A stretch of DNA of 64,000 nt, taken from the NCBI GenBank assembly GCA_963573315.1, contig OY752149.1, forward strand, positions 1,426,001 to 1,490,000, in the 5' to 3' direction. A program made the translations under genes and the position numbers. Shown piece by piece: positions 10,636-26,097 of the stretch (positions are counted from its first letter, which is position 1; each line of letters begins with the position of its first letter). The notes beneath the pieces were generated by a model, which saw only the letters and a program-made list of their open reading frames with translations, made no database searches and was not told the DNA's origin. Origin of the DNA: Entomortierella parvispora (lineage: Eukaryota > Mortierellomycota > Mortierellomycetes > Mortierellales > Mortierellaceae).

Positions 10636-12202
10636 ATGACTCAAGTTGATTCCTGGAACGCTGGCATGAACACCCCCCTCAATGTCGAGGATCCCGAGAT
10701 CTACAAGCTCATCCAGCAGGAGAAGTACCGCCAGTACTCTGGTCTCGAGTTGATCGCCTCTGAGGTGAGTCCCGCTTTCTGGAGCAGCGAAAGGAGTCAA
10801 GAAAAAGGAACAAAAAATAGGGGCGAAGGGGGCGGCAGGTCAAGAATTGAAAGATTGGAATCGAAGGAACCGTCTAACTGATAAGACGATGATCCTCTTA
10901 TTCGCTGTGCATGTCCAATAGAACTTCACCTCCCAGGCTGTCATGGAGGCCAACGGATCGGCCTTGACCAACAAGTACTCCGAGGGTCTCCCCGGTGCCC
11001 GTTACTACGGTGGTAACGAGTACATTGATCAGATCGAGAACTTGTGCCGCAAGCGTGCCCTTGAGGCGTTTGGCCTCTCTCCCGAGGAATGGGGTGTCAA
11101 CGTTCAGCCCTACTCTGGATCCACCGCCAACTTCGCTGCCTTGACTGCCATGATCCAGCCCCAGGATCGCATCATGGGTCTCGATCTCCCCTCCGGTGGA
11201 CACTTGACTCACGGTTACCAGACCGCCAAGAAGAAGATCTCTGCCACCTCGATCTACTTCCAGTCCATGCCCTACCAGGTTGACTCTGTCACTGGACTCA
11301 TCGATCTCGACCGCCTCGAGGAGAACGCCAAGTTGTTCCGCCCCAAGGTTCTCATTTGCGGTGCCTCTGCCTACCCCCGTGAGTGGGACTATGCTCGTTT
11401 CCGCAAGATTGCTGATCAGCACGGTGCCTACCTCATGTCCGATATGGCTCACATCTCTGGTCTTGTCGCTGGTCAGGAGGCCGAGTCGCCCTTCAAGTAC
11501 TGCGATGTTGTCACCACCACCACCCACAAGACCCTCCGCGGTCCCCGTGCCGGTTTGATCTTCTTCCGCAAGCACCAGGGCGCCAAGGTCGAGAAGGGCG
11601 AGGACCTCGAGTCCCGTGTCAACCAGGCCGTTTTCCCCTCCATCCAGGGAGGCCCCCACAACAACACCATTGCCGGTATTGCCGTTGCTCTGAAGCAGGC
11701 TGCCAGCCCCGAGTTCAAGCTCTACGCCAAGCAGGTCATTGCCAACTCCAAAGCCCTTGCCGCCACCTTGCTCGGCCATGGTTACAAGATTGTCACTGAC
11801 GGCTCTGACAACCACTTGATCCTCTGGGATCTCCGCCCCAACAAGCTTACCGGCAGCAAGGTCGAGCGTATTTGCGACATGGCCTCCATTACCCTCAACA
11901 AGAACTCTGTTTGCGGCGATGTTTCTGCTGTTACCCCCGGTGGTGTTCGTCTTGGAACTTCGGCTTTGACCTCGCGTTCGTTCAAGGAGGCTGACTTTGT
12001 CAAGGTCGGTGATTTCTTGCACCGCATTGTTCAGATTGCCCTTGGTGTTCAGGCCAAGGCTGGCTCCAAGCTCATGAAGGACTTTGTTGCTGCTCTTGAG
12101 GGCAACGAGGATGTCGCTACTCTCCGCAAGGAAGTCGAGGCCTTTGCCACCTCCTTCCCCTTCCCTGGATTCGATGTCAAGGACCTCACCCCCAACCACT
12201 AA
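10636..12202 (+). CDS. SHM2: Serine hydroxymethyltransferase, cytosolic
   Basis: Exons 10636-10764 and 10922-12202 encode 469 aa, the same length as yeast cytosolic Shm2. The protein converts serine and tetrahydrofolate to glycine and 5,10-methylene-THF, feeding one-carbon metabolism. It is a PLP enzyme of fold type I: the PLP lysine is K246 in [15 protein letters not shown], and [13 protein letters not shown] at the exon junction, [18 protein letters not shown] and [18 protein letters not shown]-type blocks are all present. No mitochondrial presequence is seen, so this is the cytosolic form. The intron falls inside the conserved ASENF motif. Third codon positions are almost all C or G, and with the TATA box and leader intron this points to high expression. 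Confidence 0.97.
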
Positions 12203-12624
12203 ATGTTGGACGGTAGCTCGGCACAGGATCAAATTTATTATTTTCTTTTCAGTTCGTTGCTTCCAGGGATGACCACGAGGCGTATGCTCAACCATGCCCC
12301 CGGTTATTTCTATCCAAACATTCAACATTTCACAATCCATCCTCTTCTACACTTGTTACTGTGCTGTATTTTCTTCCTTTTCCCTCCTTCTCTCCTCTTC
12401 GCATATTTCTTTGTTATTTTTCATGCAAACGTTTTTTTGCGTTCGTCAAAGGTAGACATGTGGTCGGTGCTGCCACCTACAATTTTGACTGTATCATAGT
12501 TTCATCAGTTCCCAAGGATATTCAACATTATCGATCAATAATGAAGAACAAAAAACCCAAAAACAATTTCTTGACTCGCGACACTTGTTACATGTTCAAA
12601 AGAGAAAAAAAGAAAAATAGCAGT
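12203..12624. other. Convergent 3' region of SHMT and spastin
   Basis: This 422-bp stretch is T/C-rich on the plus strand and holds the 3' untranslated regions of two convergent genes. No coding sequence or RNA gene is seen. Confidence 0.5.
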
Positions 12625-14990
<2,366 letters not shown>

Positions 14991-16571
14991 GCAGGTCGAT
15001 GGGAGGAAGATCTGCACCGAGTCGAGGATGGTTCGGAGGCAATGTGGTGCGAAGAGGCAAGCACGGAGAGCGCCAAGGGAAGGGAGAACAAAAAATTCAC
15101 GTGACCATTCACGGCGCGTCTTGTTTTTTGTTGACGAAAGAATCGGGACCCAAGCTGGCGGTTATGCCCTTCTAGTCGTTTGGGAAAACACTCGGATCTT
15201 CTTCTCGCAAAGATGTGCGTCTGTGCCGCGTTATGTCAGCAGTATCTCATCTCTGTTCGTTGTGATCTCAATTGTTCACCAGCTCAACAGGGAAAAACAC
15301 AAAAACCGGCAGTTGCATCTGTCCCAAAAGCAATTGGGGCGAAGCAAGAAATCTCACACACGTCAAGGACACCCTCCAACAAAAAAAAAAAAAAAAAAAA
15401 GAAGAGGTGTGATCTACCCCTATTCCCCTTTGTATTTTTACACGGATGCGCACATTGGCGACGCGTGACAGCTGTCCTCCGCGAAGACCCTTTCTCCTTC
15501 TTCTGATAGCATCGTCATTGTCATGGTCGTCTCTTCATCATCATTACTATTCTCCCTGCTGAGCTCTTATTATTCAATAGCTGACCATCCATGACCCCCT
15601 GGCTGCTTCTGTCCACGGACATTTGCTGATTTGTAGTATTCGCTGGTTTTCTTTTCGAGTCTTGCTGCTGCCCTTGTTTCTTACAATTACATCGTTGTCG
15701 ACCCTTCATAACCAAACTGACCAACGTGATGGATGTTGAGCAGCATCTGTCAGAAACCAAGAAAGAAAGTGAGAAAAAAAGTTTGACCACGTAGAGGCAA
15801 AAACACCACGAGTGGTGGTGGATCTCAAAGTTGGCTGAGTCTTTTCACTCTTTGAAAGGTAGGCGGCAGAAGTCGATCCGTCGTCATAGACTTCGCAAAG
15901 TATTTTGCCGTGCTGTTTTCTCAGTGGGCTGTCCACACATGGTCGGTTCGTGCCTTGGTGTGTTCACCAGGGGGTTGGGATTGCGCACTGCCGTTTGATT
16001 CCTGCAGCCACTTCGACCCGGCTCTGAGGGCACACCGAAAATGTCCACGGCCCCAAAATGACTGTCTTCCTTCCTTTTTGCTTTTTTGTTGTATTCCTCT
16101 GTCTCTTTTGCTTCTTTGACTACATCTCCCAGCTCCGCTTTTCTGTCCATTTCTCTGTCGAGTTCCCTCACCACACCCAGATTCCTCTCTGAACGCCACA
16201 CACACTCTCTATTCCTCTCCACCGAATCCTCGAGAAGCCGGTCAAGATATTCATTGCACGTCTTGACTGAGATCCAACACACGCCATCACCCTCGGTCTC
16301 AGCTCTCTACTTCTTCCCACCCGGTCCTCACCGAACAACTGGTCGAACAGCAACTCAGAAAACCCCTGGCTGAAAAAGAGGATATCCGGGGTCCGCAACA
16401 CTATCACTCCCTTTCAAACACGTCTTATCCTTTTCACCTTCACTGTCCTTCAAGTACATATAATCCATATTTTATAATGGTACAGAGGGAGACATGTTGC
16501 TACTTTGAACAGGCGATCCCCTCTTTCCAAGGGCCAGGCTCAAGACCCTAACCACGTCCTTTTCTTCATAG
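14991..16571. promoter_or_regulatory. Divergent promoter region of spastin and GCKIII kinase
   Basis: About 1.6 kb with no supported coding sequence. A CACGTG box lies at 15098-15103 in TTCACGTGACC, about 110 bp upstream of the spastin ATG. A long A run occupies about 15381-15400. The part nearest the kinase gene is CT-rich, as in fungal core promoters. Confidence 0.5.
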
Positions 16572-19638
<3,067 letters not shown>

Positions 19639-20128
19639 ATCTACGGCAGCGAAGAACAAACACCCAATCCACAGTAATCCACATTCTCTCTTGTTTTTTT
19701 TTTTCTTTTTTTCTATGACGAGTAAGAAAGAAAACGAAAGCGACAAAAGCAACTACCGAAGACAACTTGAGACGAGGAGCCAAGCCATTTCTTTCGTTCG
19801 TTCATTCAACTCCTTTTTGTCTCAATAGTTCGGTCTTGTTATAGTGCTGTTTTGTAGGATTTGTGGAGACGCTTTTTTGTGTGTTCCGAGCACGATGCCA
19901 TTTAAAACTCCCCAAAAAGCGTCAATAACCCTTTGTTTCCTTTTACGTTGGTACCTTTATCCCCCCCCCCCCCGGTTTTTGTTAAAAGGTAGAAAAAGGG
20001 GGAGAAGAACTACACATTTGTCGTTCGAATTAAAGTCTTTTATATATAATACAGTAGCATGGGCATTCTCCCACAATTGGCAGTCTGTAGTCTTTTCGAC
20101 TTCTACACTGAGGTCATCCAGTATTAGT
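19639..20128. other. Convergent 3' region of GCKIII kinase and FANCL
   Basis: About 490 bp of 3' flanking DNA. It holds a T run near 19695-19711 and a C tract at about 19961-19973. No gene is supported. Confidence 0.5.
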
Positions 20129-22133
20129 CTATGTCATGTTTTTTGGCACAGTCGTCGTAATGGTCTGTCATAAAGAAGAGAAGGACAAACGCGTTAGATC
20201 AATCCGCTGAAACCATATCCAGATCAATATCCAAACATCTCACCTCATTGCAGTATGGACAAAGTCCAAATAGAGTCTGAAAGCTCTGGCGTGTTGTATG
20301 AGCAGATCGAAGCCACTAGAGTTTGATTCATATCATTGACGTCAGTATAAAACCAGCCAACGGGGGGTTCGATAGGCAGCGATCATCCAGAGAGAGAGAG
20401 AGAGGAGAAAAGGTACAGACAGACGAACGGGCTAGAGCACGGTGTGTTCTTTACCTCGTAGAGGCACACCTTGTGAAAAGGTTGCTGGCATTTCGCATGA
20501 CTGCAGAGTTGATCGGGGATTTGCCCATCGTACCGATAAGAATAGCAGATCCCACATTCAATGTTCATATCCTCCTTGGAAACATTGATCGGTGAAGGAA
20601 AACCATCGACTAGTTCTAGAATAACTTGAAGGTTTTCACGGGGAAGCTTTGTAGTATCCCTATATTCAGACGGTAATATAGCCATATACAGATTGATCAA
20701 TCGCCATTTCCACAGCGGCTAACACGGGAGCAAACAGGGTGGTCACGAAATACTTACCATAGACCTGAGTTCTGGAATAGTTTGGTCCGCAGCGGTTCAA
20801 CACTGGCTATCGGACCAAAGAGTCGCGTCTCGGGGATGTTCCGTGGCAAAAGTGGATCCACAATCATTTGAATTGAACAATGATTTCCCAGAGCACATCG
20901 ACGCATGCAGTCCGCCTTGGTCGGTCTTTCAGGGTCAATTACCCACGCATTAGTGTCAAAATCATCCATTACATCCCAAAAAGGCCGGAATACCTCCAAT
21001 TGCTAAGATAGAGGTAAATACAAAGTGAGCTTCACCTTTTTTCAGTAGTTTTATCTCATGCCGAATGAATGAGCTTCTGATATTCACCTTTTCCGCTTGC
21101 TTAGTGGCCAATGTCAAACTTGTTCCCTCTGATATTGAGAATGTCATTCCGCGTTCCTCCCATCGCTGATCAAAGTCACGCTTCGGCATCTCCATGGGAT
21201 CCAACTTTAAAGGAACAGCAGGAAATCCAGGCGGAAACTCGACCGCTAGCATGTGCTTCCTTTGAGAACTGTCGCTATTTTGTATTGAGAGGCATCTCAG
21301 CCTTGGTTAGTCGACGCTCTCATTAAAGTCAAGGTAAGAGAGTGAGGTTGGTACCTAATCTCAATTTCTACTCGGTGGAGATCTGGACTGACATGAGAGA
21401 CCCTGTCCCAACCTAGAGCATCGATCTGAGCCATGATGTCTGACCAGTAGGCGACAGAGTTCTCCTTGAGCTCCTTCTTGTCAACCGAGCTGAGAATACC
21501 TTCCTGGCGATATCAAGAAATGATAAAATTCTTGGTCAGATCTACTCAGTCGAGGAGGGACGGGCTGTATCGATCACACAATTGACACTGACAACCAAGT
21601 TACCAATGTGTCCACTAGTTCAATCAAAAAGCCCTCCATGGTTGCTGCCTCCTCCATTTTCTGCACGTCAACAAAAAACAGGTTTTTGTCGTTAACATCG
21701 GCTGATCGTTCGATCATTTCTTCAGCAGTAGCGAATCGCGTAATCTACCTGTTGCAGTTGTGCCTCATGTCCTTCCAAAAGCTTCCAGAGCTCCTCAGTT
21801 CCGGCAATGGATCCTTTGTTGCTTGACAGGATCTTGTGAGATAGCATTGAGGTAGAGTCTTGTCCTGACGTCCAATTATGGGAGATACTCTCTTTGGTGC
21901 TAGTCGACCTCCTTTCTAAACTTGAACCCATCTTGGGCATCTTTATGCAGACCTCCAGCTCTTTGTCCTACAAAAACACAGGGTGCAGCAGACATGCACG
22001 TCAGTATCATATCTTGATCAAAAATTGGTGGCGCATGCATCCTCCAACGACATGTTGTTACCATGACGGTCAAGAACCCATGGTAGACTGGTGGACTGGC
22101 ACTCCATTGCACCAGCAGCGGGAATGCATGCAT
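20129..22133 (-). CDS. FANCL: FANCL, Fanconi anaemia E3 ubiquitin ligase
   Basis: Nine proposed exons: 22133-22062, 21967-21749, 21660-21604, 21503-21355, 21301-21088, 21002-20758, 20659-20455, 20315-20244, 20164-20129; 422 aa (human 375). An ELF-like N-terminal part (FPLLVQW..PPVYHGFL, DKELEVCIKMP) is followed by the double-RWD/URD core (LGWDRVSHVSPDLHRVEIE; AVEFPPGFP; FWDVMDDFDTNAWVIDPERP; RRCALGNHCSIQMIVDP) and a C-terminal RING-like domain with CGICYSY, PFHKVCLYEW, RQSFQTLFG and CPYC. FANCL attaches ubiquitin to FANCD2/FANCI during DNA crosslink repair; the UBE2T-facing region is the RING. Several junctions are fixed by conserved text, for example the Trp codon split between exons 6 and 7. 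The acceptor before 20659 was chosen because it restores a conserved Leu-Trp-Asp; a nearer AG breaks the frame. The start ATG is the first reasonable one. Confidence 0.9.
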
Positions 22134-22532
22134 GGGAAGCGGAGGAGGGGGACGGCCGGGAAAAAAGAGATGCGAATCAGCTTGCGTCTTGCGCCCACAA
22201 CCGGATTTGCTTGAGGAAAGAGGAGAAGGGTGAAGAGAAAAAGAGCGCGGCGTCATTGTTAATCCTCTTTTTCTGTTTCCGGACATCCCTGTCCATCAGT
22301 CATCCCCACAGCCCCGCTTAGCCCGCGCACCAGCCCATTCCCCTTTTCTTTCTTCTTTTCTTCTTGCTCTGACCCATTCTACTCTCCTACCCCCGCTTCT
22401 CGTGACAAGACACTTCCCCAGGACAGCACCTGCCTTCCATAGAGCTGCATCTTTTTTTCTTCTTTCCCCGCAGCCCGTCTTCACTCTACTCATATCCGCA
22501 CCCTCATCGCGTTTCTTCTCCACGTTCCAAGA
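22134..22532. promoter_or_regulatory. Divergent promoter of FANCL and coiled-coil gene
   Basis: A 399-bp shared upstream region. It is CT-rich on the plus strand near the right-hand gene and contains ATGCATGCAT at the FANCL start. No TATA box is obvious. Confidence 0.5.
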
Positions 22533-23009
22533 ATGACGTCGACTATCGCTCCTCCTGCCTCCTTCGGCCTTGTTTCTGGCTCTGTCTTCTCCTCGGCTTC
22601 CCCCGCTGTGCTCGAAAAGATGCTGGACTCCCTCGATGTCGAGTCCCTCGAAAAGGAGCTCGAGCGCCTTCAACGGGCCACCCAACAACTTATCCAATCC
22701 AACAAGGAAATCGAAGAGTTTATTGAGCTCGAACAGCAGGATCTCATTGCCCACCACAAGACCCAGAAGGAACTTGGTCTGACAAATGAAGAACACAACT
22801 CGGTCGAACCGGATCCCGAGTTTGTGTTGGCGATCGAGGAGAACAAGGAGGTGATTGAAAAGTATGAACGGACCTGTGCCCATCTGAAGAAAGCTATTCA
22901 AAAGAAACGAGGGGATTCTTCCGCACACTATGATTCCGCAGAGTCAACAACAGCAGCTACAGCAAAGGCTGAGCAAGAGGCCGAAGTAGAGGGTGGTGTG
23001 TTTCTTTAA
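22533..23009 (+). CDS. Small coiled-coil protein, Tma17/Adc17-like candidate
   Basis: Single exon, 158 aa. Two predicted helices dominate: one around residues 35-75 (VESLEKELERLQRATQQL then IQSNKEIEEFIELEQQD) and one around 95-125 (DPEFVLAIEENKEVIEKYE). They are flanked by disordered Ser/Ala-rich ends. The layout of a helical hairpin with an SN/IEEFI motif in the first helix and an EN-x-x-VI motif in the second resembles yeast Tma17/Adc17, a stress-induced chaperone for assembly of the proteasome base. This is a weak, by-eye resemblance at family level. It could also be a prefoldin-like or vesicle-coat accessory coiled coil. It shares a promoter with FANCL. Confidence 0.6.
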   Translation: MTSTIAPPASFGLVSGSVFSSASPAVLEKMLDSLDVESLEKELERLQRATQQLIQSNKEIEEFIELEQQDLIAHHKTQKELGLTNEEHNSVEPDPEFVLAIEENKEVIEKYERTCAHLKKAIQKKRGDSSAHYDSAESTTAATAKAEQEAEVEGGVFL

Positions 23010-23394
23010 AATAGCCTGTTGTAGACGCAATAAATCAAAAGAGCAAGCTTGCCTGAGTAGAGCAGCAAGGTACGCGCCCAATGTCGTGGTGGTAGCTTGG
23101 CTGGACCGACTATGGCCTCTTGGGCCCTGGAGGACTCGGGGTTCGAAAGCTCTGGCTTTGCCTCCACGTGATTGATCAGCTTCTAAGCCACAATCGTAAA
23201 CATTTTCTTTTTTTTCTTTTTTGTGGCCACCATATCGCGCCTGAACGCTGAAAGGCAACCATCTCGTTGACCCTTGTCCCATTAGTCCATCTCCTCCATT
23301 CTCGCCCTTGCAGCCTCTTTCTCCATCTATCTCGCACTGCCCACAGAAGAAACCTACTCGCTCACCTACAACCCCAATACAAACACAGAGCCAA
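23010..23394. other. Intergenic region upstream of UTP7
   Basis: This 385-bp region lies between two plus-strand genes. It holds CACGTG at 23165-23170 and a T-rich stretch at about 23205-23222. A GGTTCGAAAG sequence near 23139 recalls a tRNA B box, but no cloverleaf can be drawn. Confidence 0.5.
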
Positions 23395-25482
23395 ATGGTG
23401 GAGAAAAAGGAAAAAAAGGACCCCGTCTTGGCCATTGTGCCAAAGTATGCCCGAGGCAATGCCCACGAGGCATTGGATGGTGTCAATGTAAATGAACCTC
23501 CCAAACGCAAACACACACCGACTCTTTCATTGTTCCCGTATTTCCTTTATCCTTGTTTGACGAATCGATATGACAAGAGGCACTCCTAACAAACAGCTTT
23601 TTTTTCGGACAAACAGAAACTCGAAAACAAAAAGTTGAAGGGATCGATCAAGCGGAGAGAAAAGCAATTCAAGGAAGCTGCCTACAAGGCTGCTTCGTCA
23701 GAACTCTTGCTGACTGAGGAAGGAGGATATCTGGAGCCCGAGGGCATTGAAAAGACCTATCAACTCACTCAAAATGCTTTGAAGAAGGAGGTCGACATGT
23801 CGACGGCCCATAAGATGTTCTCGTTGGATCTGAAGTTTGGACCTTATTCGATCGACTATACCCGGAACGGTCGTCATCTGTTGATTGGAGGAAGGAAAGG
23901 ACATGTCGCGGCATTTGACTGGCAAGCTGGAAACTTGGCTTGCGAGTTGCAACTGAGGGAAACCGTTCGTGATGTCAAGTATGAGCCATCACTATTTTCG
24001 TTTTTTTTTGGCTAGACCTCTTAGCGGAGGACTACAGCTTCCCACACTATCTGCATTGGTTTTGATAACCCTTTTTTTTTTTTTTTTGCCTCTTCCTCCT
24101 ATTAGATGGCTCCACAACGAGACCTTATTTGCCGTGGCGCAAAAGAAATACGTTTATATTTATGACAAAACGGGAACAGAAATCCATTGCTTAAGGAACC
24201 ATATCGAAGTCAACAAGCTCGACTTTTTGCCATACCACTTCTTGCTCGCCTCAGTTGTAAGTGCTCTAGGATTATTCTCTGGATTTCCTAGGGACAGGGA
24301 TCCACTCACGAATTTAGCCCAGTGTTTGCTCCAAAGATCTAAACATTTCCGTCTCTTTTTCTTTTTCTTTAAATCAGGGCAACGCAGGATATCTCAAATA
24401 TCAAGACACATCAACCGGAAAGTTGGTGGCAGAGCACCGTACAAAGCTTGGAAAGTGTGATGTCATGACTCAGAACCCAGCCAACGCCATCATGCACCTG
24501 GGACACGGCAACGGAACGGTCACACTCTGGTCTCCAAACATGACTACTCCCTTGGTCAAGATGCAATGTCATCGAGGACCAGTCACGGCTATGGCCATCG
24601 ACCATGCTGGAAAGTACATGGCTACCGCAGGATTGGATGGACAGTTGAAGCTATGGGATCTCAGGAGTTATCAGCCAATGCAGGAATACTATACGCCTAC
24701 CCCCGCGGCGTCGCTCTCAATCTCTCAACGGGGATTGTTGGCGGTTGGATTCGGTCCCCATGTGAGCGTATGGAAGAACCCCTTCACAACCAAGCAGACT
24801 TCACCTTATATGAGCCATCTTCAACCTGCCTCACCCATTCATGATGTTCAGTTTGTGCCGTTCGAGGATGTGCTCGGATTCGGTCATCGGGCCGGTATGA
24901 GCAGTATTATCGTCCCAGGCGCAGGAGAGGCCAACTTTGATGCATTGGAGGCCAACCCTTTCCAGACAAAGAAGCAGAGACAGGAGATGGAGGTTCACTC
25001 ACTTTTGGAAAAGATTCAACCCGAAATGATCACCTTGGATGTGGAGCATGTGGGCAGGATGGACAAGGCCCCGGTCCAGGTCATCAACAAGGAAAAGAAG
25101 GAGGCTTGGGCCGCCGCCCATCCAGAAGAGGCCAAAGAGCTCAAGTTCAAGGCCCGTGGCAAGAACTCTTCTTCGCGTCGTCATTTGAGAAAGAAGGCCA
25201 AGAACGTGGTCGATCAAAAGAAGGTACGGTCATTACCATCAAAAATGAACTTGCACATCTGGGTGGATCAAAGTGGAAGAAAACGGGAGACGCGTTGCTC
25301 AATCTTTGGTGTTTGGAGTCATCCTTGGATTGCTAATATTTTCTCTTTTTATTCCTTTACAGGTCGATCTCTTGGAAAGAATCGAAAACGACAAGAAGGA
25401 GCGCGCCAAGAGGAGAGCAGGCAACCCCGACGAACCAGCAACAGCACTGGATCGTTTCTCGGGCAAGAAGAGGAAGCTGTAG
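23395..25482 (+). CDS. UTP7: UTP7/WDR46, U3 snoRNP-associated WD40 protein
   Basis: Exons 23395-23487, 23617-23978, 24106-24256, 24378-25223, 25363-25482; 523 aa. A basic N-terminus ([18 protein letters not shown]) leads into a WD40 propeller with repeats such as [37 protein letters not shown] and [22 protein letters not shown]. The end is Lys/Arg-rich and carries the family block GRKHxxxG-like [26 protein letters not shown]. Utp7 belongs to the small-subunit processome that folds and cleaves 18S pre-rRNA in the nucleolus. The C-terminus ends in GKKRKL, a nucleolar-type basic tail. Yeast Utp7 is 554 aa. All introns are GT-AG and junctions preserve conserved repeats. Confidence 0.95.
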
Positions 25483-26097
25483 ATAGATCATTTCATCTAA
25501 TACTCGTAAAGACTACCCTTGCATTTCATCATCAATTTCTCGACTATCCATGCACTCTCTACACAGGGGGGGGGGGGGGGGAAGAGGCTTTTGGTCGGTC
25601 CCTTAAAAACGCTGAAAGACATGGATTTTGTGACCTCAGATACATTTGTTCCCAGCAACATTTCTGCCTTAAGCATTAGATCTCTCATTGTCAGTCAGGG
25701 GCAGGGCCAATTGAACATGTTGATCAGGCACTGTCGACCAACAAATACAGGATATCAAACGCGCCTTTGAATCAAACGGAGGCAACTCGATGGTGGTGTT
25801 GGCATGGCGTCCCCCCTGCCGTATGCTTCCACCCAAATTCTAGCAGGGCACGACATTTTGAAAGAATTCATCAATTGTTGTTGTTAAGAATTGAGCAAAG
25901 GTCAAAGCAGATTTTATTTTTAGTTCTTTCAATGGGATTTTACAAGACTATGATGATCGTTCAGTCTATTATGTATTTCAATTTTTTTTAAAAACAAAAG
26001 CGAATCTCTGAGAGATTCGTCTCTTCAAGTTCCTCAATCCACAGTCGTTCAGGAGTAACCGGGAGTTAGGGGGTTGTCCGGGAGACTATGATCTTAT
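25483..26097. other. Convergent 3' region of UTP7 and class V myosin
   Basis: A 615-bp 3' region. It carries a run of 16 G at 25566-25581 and a perfect 19-nt palindrome at 26001-26019 (see findings). No coding sequence is supported. Confidence 0.5.
26001..26019. repeat. Perfect 9+1+9 inverted repeat
   Basis: CGAATCTCT and AGAGATTCG flank a single G, so the RNA from either strand could form a tight hairpin, or a protein dimer could bind. It sits between two convergent genes, about 80 bp past the myosin stop codon. Confidence 0.75.

Noticed and set aside
10898-12340. 480-aa antisense frame over SHMT
   Set aside because: Same codon-bias artefact as for eEF3; no recognisable domain.
20701-20757. 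Nearer acceptor (GTGTTAG) for FANCL exon 7
   Set aside because: It breaks the frame within eight codons; the acceptor at 20660 restores the conserved Trp-Asp.
23130-23165. tRNA-like GGTTCGAAAG near UTP7
   Set aside because: Flanking bases do not form a T stem, and no acceptor or anticodon arm can be drawn.
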